Positions 8,996 to 19,203 are shown, counted from the stretch's first letter. The stretch is DNA of 64,000 bases from Marinobacter excellens HL-55 (GCA_001314845.1 LJZQ01000002.1:128765-192764); one strand, 5' to 3'. Made by a program: numbers and translations. Notes: generated by a model not told the origin, from the sequence alone.

Positions 8996-10764
8996 TTGAT
9001 TCCAGGCCTGAGCCGCTCCCGGTCCCGCCCGTCAGCAGCTGGGCAACATACAAACGTCTGCTTCGTTATGTAAAACCGTTCTGGTTTGCGTTTTCGCTTG
9101 CTGTATTCGGCAACATCATTTATGCCGCCGCATCCACCGGTATGGCGGCAGCGATGGAGTATGTGATTACGGCGATCGAAAACCCGACCGATCAGAACCG
9201 GCTGATGCTCACCAGTTTGATCGTCGGTATTTTTGCATTGCGTGGGGTAGGGACGTTTTTCAGTCAGTATTTCATCAGCTATGTTGGCCGTCAGGTCATC
9301 AATGCGCTCAGAAATGACGTGTTTGATCGTCTGATGAGCCTGCCGTCCCGCTACTTTGACGACAACGCGGCCGGGCGTTTGGTGTCCAAGCTCACGTTTA
9401 ACGTGGAGCAGGTGGCCGAGGCCGCCACCAACGCCATTACCATTACCCTGCGCGAAGGCCTGACCATTGTTGGGCTGCTGGGCTTCATGCTTTACACCAA
9501 CTGGAAGCTGACCCTGGTGTTCCTGACGGTGGGGCCGGTGATCGGCCTGGTCGTGAACTATGCCAGTAAGCGTTTTCGCAAGATAAGTCAGCGAATTCAG
9601 GGCTCGATGGGCGATATTACCCATGTCGCCTCGGAGACGATTTCCGGCTACCGCGTGGTTCGGACTTTCGGTGGAGAGGATTATGAGCGTGAACGGTTTC
9701 GTGATGTCAGTAACCGGAACCTGAAGCAGAGCCTGAAGATGGCGTCCACCCAGGCCATCAGCGTGCCGGTGATTCAGGTGTTGGTGGCCATCGCCATAGC
9801 GGCTCTGGTCTGGACCATGCTGGCACCTGAAATTCGAGGTGAAATGAGCACCGGTCAGTTGATTGCCTTTATCACCGCAGCAACCACCATGGCCAAACCT
9901 ATCCGCCAGGTTACTTCAGTACACGCCAAGATTCAGAAAGGTGTTGCCGCGGCCTACGATGTGTTCGAAACCATGGACGAAGAGCCGGAAGAAGACGACG
10001 GCAAGTACTCCCCCGATCGGGTGAACGGCGACATCGAGTTCGATAAGGTGTGCTTCCGTTACCGTGACCAGCTGGATAATGTGCTGGATGGCATCACAGT
10101 CAAGGTTCCTGCCGGTCAGAGCGTTGCGCTGGTGGGCCGCTCTGGCAGTGGCAAGTCGTCCATGGTCAGCCTGTTGCCGCGGTTTTATGAATACACCGAT
10201 GGTGATATCCGGATTGATGGGCGTTCTTTGAAGGAATTTTCTCTCAAAGGCTTGCGATCCCAGATTGCTCTCGTTAACCAGAACGTGGTGCTTTTCAACG
10301 ACACCATCGCCGCTAACATCGCTTACGGTGCGTTGCGTGACTGTAGCCGTGAGGAAGTTCGGGAAGCGGCTGCCAAGGCTCATGCTCTGGAGTTTATCGA
10401 TCGGATGCCGGAAGGTCTGGATACGATGATCGGCGACAATGGCGTCATGCTGTCTGGCGGACAGCGTCAACGTTTGGCGATCGCCCGTGCGCTCTTGAAG
10501 AATGCTCCGATTTTGATTCTGGACGAAGCGACCTCGGCTCTCGATACCGAGTCTGAACGACATATTCAGGAGGCTCTTGAAACCGTGATGGCTGGCCGGA
10601 CCACGCTGGTGATCGCGCACCGCTTGTCCACCATTGAAAAAGCCGACCGGATCCTGGTGATGGACAAAGGGCACATTGTTGAATCTGGCACCCATGAAGA
10701 GCTGCTTGCGGCAGACGGCGCCTACGCCCAGTTGCACCAGATACAGTTCAGCGAGCATGCATGA
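8992..10764 (+). CDS. msbA: Lipid A export ABC transporter MsbA
   Basis: A 590-residue half-transporter that flips core-lipid A across the inner membrane. An N-terminal six-helix domain covers about 25-330, and the nucleotide-binding domain about 345-580. The latter has Walker A GRSGSGKSS, signature LSGGQRQRLAIARALL, Walker B ILILDEATSALD and switch His in VIAHRLST. Immediate coupling to lpxK (ATGA overlap), as in E. coli msbA-lpxK, supports MsbA over other ABC exporters. It starts at a GTG overlapping the exbD stop. Confidence 0.95.
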   Translation: MIDSRPEPLPVPPVSSWATYKRLLRYVKPFWFAFSLAVFGNIIYAAASTGMAAAMEYVITAIENPTDQNRLMLTSLIVGIFALRGVGTFFSQYFISYVGRQVINALRNDVFDRLMSLPSRYFDDNAAGRLVSKLTFNVEQVAEAATNAITITLREGLTIVGLLGFMLYTNWKLTLVFLTVGPVIGLVVNYASKRFRKISQRIQGSMGDITHVASETISGYRVVRTFGGEDYERERFRDVSNRNLKQSLKMASTQAISVPVIQVLVAIAIAALVWTMLAPEIRGEMSTGQLIAFITAATTMAKPIRQVTSVHAKIQKGVAAAYDVFETMDEEPEEDDGKYSPDRVNGDIEFDKVCFRYRDQLDNVLDGITVKVPAGQSVALVGRSGSGKSSMVSLLPRFYEYTDGDIRIDGRSLKEFSLKGLRSQIALVNQNVVLFNDTIAANIAYGALRDCSREEVREAAAKAHALEFIDRMPEGLDTMIGDNGVMLSGGQRQRLAIARALLKNAPILILDEATSALDTESERHIQEALETVMAGRTTLVIAHRLSTIEKADRILVMDKGHIVESGTHEELLAADGAYAQLHQIQFSEHA

Positions 10765-11822
10765 GTGGCAGCCTGATTGACCGTTTGTGGTATGGCCAGA
10801 GCAAACCCCTGGCCATACTGGCGCCGCTAGCCTGGCTGTACCGCGTTGTTTCCGAATCGAAAAGACGCAAAGCCTGGCAGGCCCGAAACGAGGCTTTGCC
10901 GGTCCCGGTTGTTGTGGTCGGTAATATCACCGTCGGAGGCACCGGCAAGTCGCCGTTAACGGCGCGGCTGGTGCAGCGGATGCAGCAGGCTGGATGGCGA
11001 CCGGTCATCCTCAGTCGCGGTTACGGTGGCAAGAGTGATCACTACCCGTTATTGGTCACTGCCTCCACCGCGGTCACTGCCAGTGGGGACGAACCTCTGA
11101 TGTTGGCGTTGGCCACCGGGTGCCCGGTGGTGGTAGATCCGGATCGTTGCCGGGGTGCGCATTGGGCTCTGGAGCAGAATCTGGGCGATGTGCTGATTTG
11201 CGACGATGGCCTTCAGCATTATCGATTGCCAAGAGACATAGAGCTGGCTGTTTTTGATGCCCGGCGCGGCGTTGGCAACGGCGCTCTGATACCGGTAGGG
11301 CCCCTGCGGGAGCCGACCTCGCGACTGGCGACGGTGGATTTTGTCATCCTGAACGGAGCAGAATTCCCGCAGCCAGGCCAGTCGATGGGTGAATTTGCCA
11401 ATATCGAACACCCTGACATTCATGCCATGGCGTTGCGGCCCTCTGCGGTGGTCAACCTGAATTCTGGCGAAACGCTGGCACCTGATGCTCTCAAGGGGCA
11501 GTCGGTGCGCGCTGTTGCCGGTATCGGAAACCCTGCACGTTTCTTTGACACCCTCAGGGCCCTGGGGGCCGAGGTTGAGGAGGTTGCCCTGGCGGACCAT
11601 CATCGATTTCGTCCGGAAGATCTTGGCTCCAGCCCTGGCGAGTGGCTGGTGATGACCGCCAAAGATGCGGTTAAGTGTCGGGAGTTTGCCCCAGAAAATG
11701 CCTGGGTATTGACCGTCGAAGCCTGCTTGTCTGAACCTTTCGAACAACGATTTCTGGAGCGGCTCAGCGCCTGTTCTGAGCTGTTGCAACAACAAAATAT
11801 TGGGAGAACACCTCATGGATAA
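10761..11822 (+). CDS. lpxK: Tetraacyldisaccharide 4'-kinase
   Basis: Phosphorylates the 4' position of the tetraacyldisaccharide 1-phosphate to give lipid IVA, at the inner face of the inner membrane. 353 residues. The P-loop region [18 protein letters not shown] (from about residue 53) and [10 protein letters not shown] are family hallmarks. Its ATG overlaps the msbA stop as ATGA, and its own last eight bases overlap the Trm112 gene start. The length is normal. Confidence 0.96.
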   Translation: MSGSLIDRLWYGQSKPLAILAPLAWLYRVVSESKRRKAWQARNEALPVPVVVVGNITVGGTGKSPLTARLVQRMQQAGWRPVILSRGYGGKSDHYPLLVTASTAVTASGDEPLMLALATGCPVVVDPDRCRGAHWALEQNLGDVLICDDGLQHYRLPRDIELAVFDARRGVGNGALIPVGPLREPTSRLATVDFVILNGAEFPQPGQSMGEFANIEHPDIHAMALRPSAVVNLNSGETLAPDALKGQSVRAVAGIGNPARFFDTLRALGAEVEEVALADHHRFRPEDLGSSPGEWLVMTAKDAVKCREFAPENAWVLTVEACLSEPFEQRFLERLSACSELLQQQNIGRTPHG

Positions 11823-12003
11823 AAAATTGCTGGCGATGTTGGCTTGCCCGGTGTGCAAGGGCGAGCTCAAACTCAACGAGGCGCGTACCGAGTTAACCTG
11901 CTACCACGACGCCATGGCCTTTCCGGTTCGCGAAGGCATTCCGGTCATGTTGGCCAGCGAGGCCCGCACACTGAGCACTGACGAGCGCCTCGATAAACAC
12001 TGA
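11815..12003 (+). CDS. Trm112 family small protein (YcaR type)
   Basis: A 62-residue protein with [11 protein letters not shown] at the N-terminus (Cys11, Cys14) and [11 protein letters not shown] at the C-terminus, the UPF0434/Trm112 pattern. In E. coli ycaR sits between lpxK and kdsB, exactly as here. Eukaryotic Trm112 activates methyltransferases; a role for the bacterial form is not established. GGGAG lies nine bases before the ATG. The second zinc-binding pair is reduced to a single Cys (TCYH), usual for this subfamily. Confidence 0.9.
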   Translation: MDKKLLAMLACPVCKGELKLNEARTELTCYHDAMAFPVREGIPVMLASEARTLSTDERLDKH

Positions 12004-12029
12004 TCCCTCCGCCAGCAGGACGCATCCGC

Positions 12030-12815
12030 ATGTCATTTACCGTTGTCATTCCCGCCCGCTTTGCCTCCAGCCGGTTACCCGGCAAGCCCTTGGCCATGAT
12101 TGCCGGCAAGCCGATGATCCAGCATGTGTGCGAGCGTGCCGGTGAAAGTCGGGCCGACCGGGTTGTGGTTGCCACGGATGACGAACGGATTCAGCAAGCC
12201 TGCCAGCACTTCGGTGCAGAGGTGGTGATGACATCCCCTCATCACGCCAGTGGCACTGACCGGTTGGAAGAAGTCGCCAGAAAGCTGGGTCTGGCCCCTG
12301 AGCACAGGGTTGTGAATGTTCAGGGCGATGAACCCCTGATTCCGCCGGCGTTGATCAATCAGGTGGCGGACAATCTGGATCACTATCCGGAAGTGGCCAT
12401 TGCGACCCTCTGCGAACGTATTCACGATGCCCGCCAGGTGTTCAATCCAAACGTGGTGAAGGTGGTATTTGACGCCCGCGGCATAGCTCACTATTTCACC
12501 CGGGCACCGATTCCCTGGGCTCGGGATTACTGGCCCGCGAACGCCTCGGTAGCGGATGTCGACCTGCCGGATGACATCGGTTATTTCCGCCACATCGGCA
12601 TCTACGGCTACCGTGCCAGTGTGCTAGGTCAGTTTGTCAGCTGGGCACCGGCACCGACCGAGAAGATCGAGGCGCTGGAGCAGTTGCGCGCTCTGTACAA
12701 CGGTGCCCGTATTCATGTGGATATTGCCGACCGCCCGCCCGCGCCAGGGGTTGATACCGAAGAAGACCTGGCCCGGGTCAGAGCTCTGTTAGAAGCAGGA
12801 GGACGTTATGCCTGA
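12030..12815 (+). CDS. kdsB: 3-deoxy-manno-octulosonate cytidylyltransferase (CMP-KDO synthetase)
   Basis: Activates KDO with CTP to CMP-KDO for the inner core of lipopolysaccharide. 261 residues. The N-terminal nucleotide-binding signature [20 protein letters not shown] is diagnostic, followed by VATDDERI and NVQGDEPLI, which hold metal and substrate contacts. The position after lpxK-trm112 matches the known gammaproteobacterial order. The 3' end overlaps the downstream phosphatase gene by eight bases. Confidence 0.96.
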   Translation: MSFTVVIPARFASSRLPGKPLAMIAGKPMIQHVCERAGESRADRVVVATDDERIQQACQHFGAEVVMTSPHHASGTDRLEEVARKLGLAPEHRVVNVQGDEPLIPPALINQVADNLDHYPEVAIATLCERIHDARQVFNPNVVKVVFDARGIAHYFTRAPIPWARDYWPANASVADVDLPDDIGYFRHIGIYGYRASVLGQFVSWAPAPTEKIEALEQLRALYNGARIHVDIADRPPAPGVDTEEDLARVRALLEAGGRYA

Positions 12816-13287
12816 GCAGATCAGCGTACTGTTTGTGTGCCTTGGCAACATCTGCCGTTCGCCGACGGCCGAGGGTGTGTTCCGGCAACTCGCCAAGGAT
12901 CAAGGGCTGGCGGATCGCCTGCATATTGATTCCTGCGGCACCGGTAATTGGCATCTTGGAAAAGCGCCGGATGCCCGATCCATGGAGGCGGCTGGCCGCC
13001 GGGGTATCGATATCAGCGGCCTTCGGGCGCGCCAGATCAAGGTGGACGACCTCGATCAGTATGATTATGTGCTGGTGATGGACCGTCAGAACCTGGCGGA
13101 CGTCAGGGATCTGTGGCACCAGAACGGAGGTGCAGAGCCCCGGTTGTTCCTTGAGTTCGGTGAGTCCGGACAGGCTGAAGTGCCAGACCCCTATTATGGC
13201 GGTGAAGACGGGTTTGAGCGGGTCCTGGACTTGATACACGATGCCAGCAAGGGCTTGCTGGACGACATCCGGAGGCGACTCACTTGA
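12808..13287 (+). CDS. Low-molecular-weight protein-tyrosine phosphatase
   Basis: A 159-residue cytosolic phosphatase. The P-loop C-x5-R is at Cys11-Arg17 in [11 protein letters not shown], and the general-acid loop is DPYYGG near residue 128. It dephosphorylates phosphotyrosine proteins; in other bacteria such enzymes regulate Wzc-type polysaccharide kinases, but no kinase gene is in this window. Its coupling between kdsB and murB (eight-base overlap upstream, TTGA overlap downstream) is also seen in pseudomonads. Confidence 0.92.
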   Translation: MPEQISVLFVCLGNICRSPTAEGVFRQLAKDQGLADRLHIDSCGTGNWHLGKAPDARSMEAAGRRGIDISGLRARQIKVDDLDQYDYVLVMDRQNLADVRDLWHQNGGAEPRLFLEFGESGQAEVPDPYYGGEDGFERVLDLIHDASKGLLDDIRRRLT

Positions 13288-14309
13288 GCCAGGGCCTCAC
13301 CATTGATGAGCAGGCCAGCCTGAGTGATCTGAACACCCTGGCGGTTGCCGCCCAGGCCCGGTATCTGGTGGCTATTGCCAGCGAGAGACACTTGCGGGAG
13401 GCGCTGAACTGGGCTGCCGATCGCAAGCTGGACACACTGGTGCTTGGCGGTGGCAGCAATCTGGTGTTTGCCGGTGACTATGATGGCCTGGTGCTGCACA
13501 TGGCCATTCGGGGGCGAAGCTGGGAGCAGGTCAGTGGCGATGATGCGGTGCTGATACTGGGCGCCGGCGAGAATTGGCATGATGCCGTAATATACGCAGC
13601 CCGGTCAGGGTACCGCGGCATTGAGAACCTGGCACTGATTCCCGGCACTGCCGGTGCGGCTCCAGTGCAGAACATCGGCGCTTACGGTGTTGAGTTGGGC
13701 GATACCCTGATAAGTGTTACAGCACTCGATCGAAGCACGATGGGATCGGTTACCCTGACGGCAGCAGATTGCGAGTTTGGCTACCGGGATAGTCTGTTCA
13801 AGCGTCACCCCGGCCGCTACATCATTCTGGAAATCCGCCTTGGGTTATCCCGCTCACGCCCCCTCAAACTGGGATATAGAGATCTTCAGGACTACCTGGG
13901 GAATACCGACACGGCCTCCTTAACACCCCTGGATGTGGCCGAAGCCGTTATGGCGGTGCGCCGGCGCAAGTTGCCGGACCCTGCGGTGTTGCCCAATGTG
14001 GGCAGCTTCTTCAAGAACCCGGTCGTTGATGCTGGGTTGTATGAGCGTTTGCATGCGCAGTGCCCTGACCTGGTCTCTTATCCTGCGGAGCAGGGCGTTA
14101 AACTGGCGGCCGCCTGGTTGATCGATCAGGCCGGCTGGAAAGGCTTCCGCAGTGCCCGGGTCGGAATTCATAACCGACAGGCGCTGGTGTTGATTAATCA
14201 CTCGGGTGGTACCGGTGAGGATGTGCTGGCTTTGGCGGATGAGGTGCGTCAGTCTGTGCAGGACAAATTCGGGGTAGAACTTGAGATGGAACCAGGCATC
14301 GTCGGGTGA
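13284..14309 (+). CDS. murB: UDP-N-acetylenolpyruvoylglucosamine reductase
   Basis: Makes UDP-MurNAc for peptidoglycan with NADPH and FAD. 341 residues, the longer type I form as in E. coli. The FAD-binding N-terminus includes LNTLAVAAQARYL and LGGGSNLVF, the substrate region includes GTAGAAPVQNIGAYGVE, and the catalytic Ser region is NVGSFFKNPVV. It starts at a TTG overlapping the phosphatase stop (TTGA), behind GGAGG. Last gene of the exbB-murB operon; a strong hairpin follows. Confidence 0.95.
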   Translation: MSQGLTIDEQASLSDLNTLAVAAQARYLVAIASERHLREALNWAADRKLDTLVLGGGSNLVFAGDYDGLVLHMAIRGRSWEQVSGDDAVLILGAGENWHDAVIYAARSGYRGIENLALIPGTAGAAPVQNIGAYGVELGDTLISVTALDRSTMGSVTLTAADCEFGYRDSLFKRHPGRYIILEIRLGLSRSRPLKLGYRDLQDYLGNTDTASLTPLDVAEAVMAVRRRKLPDPAVLPNVGSFFKNPVVDAGLYERLHAQCPDLVSYPAEQGVKLAAAWLIDQAGWKGFRSARVGIHNRQALVLINHSGGTGEDVLALADEVRQSVQDKFGVELEMEPGIVG

Positions 14310-14324
14310 CGGTAGCCTTGGTGT

Positions 14325-14365
14325 GGCCGCTCCGGGCGATCAACAAAGTGACGCCCGGAGCGGCC
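14325..14365. terminator. Bidirectional hairpin between murB and proS
   Basis: Perfect 14-bp GC-rich stem (arms 14325-14338 and 14352-14365) with a 13-base loop, sitting in the only gap between convergent murB and proS. There is no long T-run on either side, so termination may be incomplete or assisted. Confidence 0.65.
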
Positions 14366-14373
14366 AGAAGAAC

Positions 14374-16107
14374 TTACAGTCCGCCTTTGGGCGAAGCCTT
14401 CACCAGGAACAGCAGGGCATCTTCGACCGCGATATCCTGCTTGTCTTCATCGCGCCGCCCCTTGTATTCCAGGGTGCCAGCTGTGAGACCGCGCTCGGAA
14501 ACCACAAACCGGTGCGGTATGCCCATCAGCTCCATATCCGCAAACTTCACGCCCGGGCGTTCGTTCCGGTCGTCCAGCAGCACGTCATAGCCAGCCTGTC
14601 GCAGCTGCGCGTAGAGCTTTTCGCCAGCTTCTGCAACGACCGGTGACTTATGCGCATTCAGAGTCGCAATGGCGACTTCGAACGGAGCAATGGCATCTGG
14701 CCAGATGATGCCCTTGTCGTCATGGTTCTGCTCAATGGAGGCCGCAACGATGCGTGAAACCCCGATGCCGTAGCAGCCCATTTCCATGATCACGGTCTTG
14801 CCGTTCTCATCCAGTACAGTCGCGTTCATGGCTGAGCTGTATTTGTTGCCCAGCTTGAAGATGTGGCCGACTTCGATGCCGCGACGGATTTCCAGCGTGC
14901 CCTTGCCGTCCGGGCTCAGGTCGCCTTCCACCACGTTGCGCAGATCTTCAACGCGGCCCATCGGCACATCTCTTTGCCAGTTGACGCCGGTCAGGTGGTA
15001 GTCATCTTTGTTGGCACCGCAAACAAAATCGGCCAGATGGGCAGCGCTGCGATCAATAATCACAGGCACCGGAAGGTTCACCGGGCCAATAGAGCCTGGT
15101 TTGCAGCCAATGGCTTTTTCGATCTCTTCATCGGTCGCCATGGTCAGCGGCTCGGCAATTCCTGGCAGGTTTTCCGCTTTGATTTCGTTCAGGGTATGGT
15201 CGCCGCGCAGAATAAGTGCCACCAGGCCGGCATTGCCATTGTCATCGGCCTCAGCCTTGACCAGCAGCGTTTTAACGCTGCGCTCAGCCGGCAGGCCGAG
15301 GAACTGGGACACGGCGTCGATGGTCTTCTGATCCGGCGTGTGCACCTCAGTCAGCGATTCGGTGGCCTCAGGGCGCTCGCCTGCCGGAGCAACCGCTTCG
15401 GCTTTTTCCATGTTGGCGGCGTAGTCGCTGTCTGTGCTGAACACGATGGCATCTTCACCGGAGGACGCCAGCACGTGGAATTCGTGGGATGCACTGCCGC
15501 CGATCGCGCCAGAGTCTGCCTGCACCGGGCGGTAATCCAGGCCCAGACGGTCAAAGATGTTGCAGTAGGTCTGATGCATTACCTGGTAAGTGTCGTCCAG
15601 AGAAGCAGCGTTTACGTGAAAGGAGTAGGCATCCTTCATGATGAACTCACGAGCACGCATAATGCCAAAACGGGGACGGCGCTCGTCGCGGAATTTGGTC
15701 TGGATCTGGTAGAAGTTGGCCGGCAGTTCCTTGTAGCTTTTCAGCTCGTTACGAATCAGGTCGGTGATCACTTCTTCATGAGTCGGCCCGAAGCAGAAGT
15801 CCCGACCGTGACGATCGTTCATGCGCAGCAATTCGCCGCCGTACTGTTCCCAGCGACCGGACTCCTGCCACAGTTCCGCAGGCTGCACGGCCGGCATCAA
15901 CACTTCCTGGGCGCCGCTCTTGTCCATTTCTTCACGAACAATCCGTTCAACCTTGCGCAACGTGCGCAGGCCCATCGGCAGCCAGGAGTATAGGCCGGCG
16001 GCCAGCTTTCGGATCATGCCGGCGCGCAGCATCAGCTGATGGCTGATAATCTCGGCGTCGGCAGGGGTCTCTTTCTGGGTGGCAATCAGGTAACGGCTTG
16101 CTCGCAT
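14374..16107 (-). CDS. proS: Prolyl-tRNA synthetase
   Basis: Class II synthetase charging tRNA-Pro, 577 residues, bacterial type. Catalytic motifs are spread over 1-190 and 380-460 (for example [18 protein letters not shown] and [17 protein letters not shown]). An inserted editing domain at about 225-380 hydrolyses Ala-tRNA-Pro, and a C-terminal anticodon-binding domain follows ([20 protein letters not shown]). It starts at an ATG and appears to be a single gene, convergent with murB. Confidence 0.97.
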   Translation of the reverse strand: MRASRYLIATQKETPADAEIISHQLMLRAGMIRKLAAGLYSWLPMGLRTLRKVERIVREEMDKSGAQEVLMPAVQPAELWQESGRWEQYGGELLRMNDRHGRDFCFGPTHEEVITDLIRNELKSYKELPANFYQIQTKFRDERRPRFGIMRAREFIMKDAYSFHVNAASLDDTYQVMHQTYCNIFDRLGLDYRPVQADSGAIGGSASHEFHVLASSGEDAIVFSTDSDYAANMEKAEAVAPAGERPEATESLTEVHTPDQKTIDAVSQFLGLPAERSVKTLLVKAEADDNGNAGLVALILRGDHTLNEIKAENLPGIAEPLTMATDEEIEKAIGCKPGSIGPVNLPVPVIIDRSAAHLADFVCGANKDDYHLTGVNWQRDVPMGRVEDLRNVVEGDLSPDGKGTLEIRRGIEVGHIFKLGNKYSSAMNATVLDENGKTVIMEMGCYGIGVSRIVAASIEQNHDDKGIIWPDAIAPFEVAIATLNAHKSPVVAEAGEKLYAQLRQAGYDVLLDDRNERPGVKFADMELMGIPHRFVVSERGLTAGTLEYKGRRDEDKQDIAVEDALLFLVKASPKGGL

Positions 16108-16264
16108 CGTGTCTTCCGCTTTGATGAAAAGTAGGCATGTCGACTGAACGGCAGCGGGGCGTGCCCGGGTCTGCCTGTCATTGTCGTAAAGTGGCGTTTA
16201 TTGTACGGAGCCTGCGGCACAAGGTACAGACGATGAGGCTCGAATCTAGAGACTGGCAGCCGCT

Positions 16265-16765
16265 TCAGGAAAGGTAACCCAGTGGCAAAGCGGTGCTGTC
16301 TATCACCCGCCGCAGCACAAAGCTGGAATGCACGCCGCTGACCCCCTGGATCCGGGTAATCCGATTGAGCAGAAACTGATGATAGTGGTCCATGTCGGGA
16401 ACCACCACCTTCAGCATGTAATCGGCGCTCTGGCCAGTAATCAGATAGCATTCCTGAACTTCCGGAAATGCCGCGACTTGTTCTTCAAAGGCTGCGAAGC
16501 GTTCAGGAGTATGGCGATCCATGCCGATCAGAATAATAGCGGTCAGCGCGAGTCCCAGTTTTTTGTGATCCAGAATGGTGACGGTACGGACAATGATGCC
16601 GGCCTCTTCCAGGGTGCGGACCCGTCGCAGGCAAGGGGAGGCCGACAAACCGACTTTCTCGGCCAACTGCTGGTTGGTCAGTGATCCGTTCTTTTGCAAT
16701 TGTTCGAGAATTTTCCGGTCGATTTTGTCGATTCTCGCTAAGGCTTTATCATTTGTCGCAATCAT
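16265..16765 (-). CDS. Lrp/AsnC family transcriptional regulator
   Basis: A 166-residue regulator with an N-terminal winged helix-turn-helix (IDKIDRKILEQLQ, then LTNQQLAEKVGLSASPCLRR) and a C-terminal RAM/AsnC ligand domain (VQECYLITGQSADYMLKVVV). It is closest in feel to Lrp-type amino-acid-responsive regulators. The start at 16765 is preferred because a TATAAT at 16791-16796 on this strand would place transcription start downstream of the alternative starts at 16783 and 16792. It is divergent from leuA across a 134-base gap, so control of leuA is plausible but inferred. Confidence 0.88.
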   Translation of the reverse strand: MIATNDKALARIDKIDRKILEQLQKNGSLTNQQLAEKVGLSASPCLRRVRTLEEAGIIVRTVTILDHKKLGLALTAIILIGMDRHTPERFAAFEEQVAAFPEVQECYLITGQSADYMLKVVVPDMDHYHQFLLNRITRIQGVSGVHSSFVLRRVIDSTALPLGYLS

Positions 16766-16790
16766 ATTCTGTATCCAGATCATATTGGGC

Positions 16791-16796
16791 AATTAT
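16791..16796 (-). promoter_or_regulatory. Candidate -10 box for the Lrp-family gene
   Basis: A perfect TATAAT on the minus strand in an AT-rich stretch. The -35 is poor, which would fit a regulated promoter. It also lies in the shared gap with leuA. Confidence 0.4.
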
Positions 16797-16899
16797 ATTG
16801 CATTAAATACTGTCTTTACGTCTAAATAGCAACCAAATAGCGCGCTGCTGGCGTTAAACTCTTTTTCATTGTCACGAATAGCGGAAGGAATGTTCAGAT

Positions 16900-18600
16900 A
16901 TGGCTTTTGACCATCGTAAATACAGTGCCTTTAAGCCCGTTGCGAAGAAGGATCGTCGTTGGCCCGATCAGGTTATTGAAAAAGCGCCGACCTGGTGTGC
17001 CGTTGACCTTCGGGATGGCAATCAGGCGCTGGTCAAGCCCATGTCTGTAGCTCAGAAGCAGCGGCTGTTCGATCTGTTGGTCAAGCTTGGCTTCAAGGAA
17101 ATCGAAATCGGTTTCCCTGCAGCCAGTCAGCCGGATTTTGATTTTTGCCGCAAGCTGATTGAAGAAGAACGCATCCCCGCTGATGTAAAAATTCAGGTGC
17201 TTACCCAGGCCCGCCCGGAACTCATCGAGCGCACATACCAGGCGCTTGCGGGTGTAAAGCAGGCTGTTGTTCACGTGTACAACTCAACGTCTACCGTTCA
17301 GCGTGAGCAGGTGTTCGGTCTCGATAGGGCTGGTATCCGCGACATCGCTGTTCAGGGCGCGACTGTGGTTAAAGAAATTGCCGGGCGTTATCCGGATACT
17401 GACTGGACCTTCCAGTATTCACCTGAGAGTTTTACCGGCACAGAGCTGGATTTTGCTGCGGAAGTGATTGATGCGGTAAATAATGTCTGGCGCCCGGACC
17501 AGGGCCAGCCGGTGATCATCAATTTGCCTGCAACGGTCGAAATGTCGACGCCAAACGTGTTTGCGGACCAGGTGGAGTGGATTTGCGAGAATATCCGGTA
17601 CCGGGAGCATATAAGCATCAGTGTGCATACTCATAATGACCGGGGTTGCGCTGTAGCCGCTGCAGAGTTGGCGGTGATGGCGGGTGCCGACCGGGTCGAG
17701 GGCACACTGATGGGCAATGGCGAACGTACGGGTAACATGGACCTGGTGACCATGGCCATGAACCTGTATTCCCAGGGTATTGATCCGACCCTCGATCTTT
17801 CCGGTATGGCTGAAATCACAGACGTGGTAGAAGCCTGTACTGAGATTTCTACTCACCCACGGCATCCGTACGCGGGCGAGTTGGTGTTCACCGCGTTCTC
17901 CGGCAGCCATCAGGACGCGATTCGCAAGTGCCTGTCACGACTTAAGGAAGGCCAAGCCTGGAATGTCGCTTATCTGCCGATTGACCCGTTTGATCTGGGG
18001 CGGCGTTATGAGGAGGTTGTGCGCATCAACAGCCAGTCCGGTAAGGGTGGCGTGGCTTATGTGCTGGAGCGGGATTACAAGATCAGTCTGCCTCGCTGGT
18101 TGCAGATCGAGTTCAGCAAGGTGGTGCAGCGGGAGGCGGAAACAAACGGAGGTGAAATTGACTCCCACACCATTCACCGGTTGTTTGATGAGCGCTACCT
18201 GAAGGTCCATGCCGATTGGGCGCTCCAGTCCTATGACCTGCATCGGGATAACGATGGCGTTCGGGCTGAAGTTGTTATGGGTCGTGACAGCGCACCGATA
18301 ACGCTTGAAGGGCAGGGCCTCGGGGCCGTGGAAGCGGTATCGGATGCGTTGGCAAAACGGTTCGGCATAACCGTTGCCGTTGAGGCGTATGACGAATTTT
18401 CGTTGGGTGAAGGGACCAATGCCAACGCCTTGGCCTGTATTCGCCTGACCGCCAATGGTGAGCATTGCAGTGCCGCGGCACTGGCGGAAGATACTACGTC
18501 GGCAACCTTGCAGGCGTTGTTCTCCGCGGTCGCTCAGAGCGTGATCCATAAAACTGGCGAGACAGAAGTTTCAAAAGAAGGCGAGACCGCCCAGGTTTGA
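16900..18600 (+). CDS. leuA: 2-isopropylmalate synthase
   Basis: Condenses acetyl-CoA with 2-oxoisovalerate, the first committed step of leucine synthesis. 566 residues, the long LeuA type 2 class used by pseudomonads. The HMGL-like barrel carries CAVDLRDGNQALVKPM near residue 33 and HTHNDRGCAVAAAELAV near 243. A C-terminal LeuA dimer/allosteric domain (from about 435) mediates leucine feedback. GGAAGGAATG lies upstream of the ATG. It is monocistronic, ended by a strong terminator. Confidence 0.96.
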   Translation: MAFDHRKYSAFKPVAKKDRRWPDQVIEKAPTWCAVDLRDGNQALVKPMSVAQKQRLFDLLVKLGFKEIEIGFPAASQPDFDFCRKLIEEERIPADVKIQVLTQARPELIERTYQALAGVKQAVVHVYNSTSTVQREQVFGLDRAGIRDIAVQGATVVKEIAGRYPDTDWTFQYSPESFTGTELDFAAEVIDAVNNVWRPDQGQPVIINLPATVEMSTPNVFADQVEWICENIRYREHISISVHTHNDRGCAVAAAELAVMAGADRVEGTLMGNGERTGNMDLVTMAMNLYSQGIDPTLDLSGMAEITDVVEACTEISTHPRHPYAGELVFTAFSGSHQDAIRKCLSRLKEGQAWNVAYLPIDPFDLGRRYEEVVRINSQSGKGGVAYVLERDYKISLPRWLQIEFSKVVQREAETNGGEIDSHTIHRLFDERYLKVHADWALQSYDLHRDNDGVRAEVVMGRDSAPITLEGQGLGAVEAVSDALAKRFGITVAVEAYDEFSLGEGTNANALACIRLTANGEHCSAAALAEDTTSATLQALFSAVAQSVIHKTGETEVSKEGETAQV

Positions 18601-18615
18601 TGTTCCAGTCTACAA

Positions 18616-18651
18616 ACAAGAACGGCCAGTGTTTAAGCTGGCCGTTCTTGT
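18616..18651. terminator. Bidirectional terminator between leuA and the cold-shock gene
   Basis: Perfect 14-bp stem (18616-18629 with 18638-18651) and eight-base loop. The arms end in CTTGTT on one strand and a matching T-rich end on the other, so it can serve both convergent genes. Confidence 0.8.
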
Positions 18652-18693
18652 TCCGTCTGCCCGTGAGGGGCATCCGGCAGTTAACATAACCGC

Positions 18694-18903
18694 TTACAGG
18701 GGGGTTACGTTTTCCGCCTGCGGGCCTTTAGGACCCTGCGTTACGGTGAACTGTACCTGCTGGCCTTCTGCCAGAGTACGGAAACCGCCGGAGTTGATTG
18801 CACTGTAGTGAACGAAAACGTCACTGCCGCCTTCCTGAGCAATGAAGCCAAAGCCCTTGGATTCGTTGAACCACTTTACTTGGCCAGTCTTGGTATCGGA
18901 CAT
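18694..18903 (-). CDS. Cold-shock-domain RNA chaperone (CspA family)
   Basis: A 69-residue OB-fold protein that melts RNA secondary structure. RNP1 is KGFGFI and RNP2 is VFVHYSAI, and it begins with [18 protein letters not shown] precedes the ATG. Family members are controlled at the level of a long structured leader, and here the likely promoter lies about 200 bases upstream. Whether it is cold-induced or constitutive cannot be told from sequence. Confidence 0.95.
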   Translation of the reverse strand: MSDTKTGQVKWFNESKGFGFIAQEGGSDVFVHYSAINSGGFRTLAEGQQVQFTVTQGPKGPQAENVTPL

Positions 18904-19109
18904 CGATCTTTCCTGTCTTACTGATATGTTGCCCTCACGGGACGTTCTTATTCCGCACAGACGTTTGTCTGCACAGACGAGGCTTCCGCCAGGGCGAAAG
19001 TCATCGCTGGAACATCCGGAGCGTACTGAGGAAGGGGCAACGAAAAGCCGAGGGCAGGACGTTGAAACGCATTCGCCAAATACCGCTGCAGAGGATCACA
19101 GCAATTTTT
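18904..19109 (-). other. Long 5' leader of the cold-shock gene
   Basis: About 200 transcribed bases between the predicted start point and the csp ATG, with no convincing reading frame. It contains repeated GTCTGTGC segments (around 18954-18976) able to form alternative hairpins. Cold-shock mRNAs of the CspA class use such leaders as temperature-sensitive switches; that role here is inferred. Confidence 0.5.
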
Positions 19110-19137
19110 AGTATAGACCGAGTTTAAGGGGCGTCAA
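19110..19137 (-). promoter_or_regulatory. Sigma-70 promoter of the cold-shock gene
   Basis: On the minus strand, -35 TTGACG and -10 TATACT separated by 16 bases. Both boxes are close to consensus. The predicted transcription start is near 19103. Confidence 0.7.
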
Positions 19138-19203
19138 TTGTTTTTTTGAAGATCTTTCGAGACCGCTAAATCTATAAAAAACATGTAGTTGTCATGATAA
19201 TGC

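Noticed and set aside
8776-9624. A 282-residue frame antisense to exbD and msbA
   Set aside because: Overlaps two well-supported genes over its whole length and has no coherent fold or start signal.
14863-15993. A 376-residue open frame antisense to proS
   Set aside because: Fully inside proS on the other strand, composition of a shadow, no motif or ribosome site of note.
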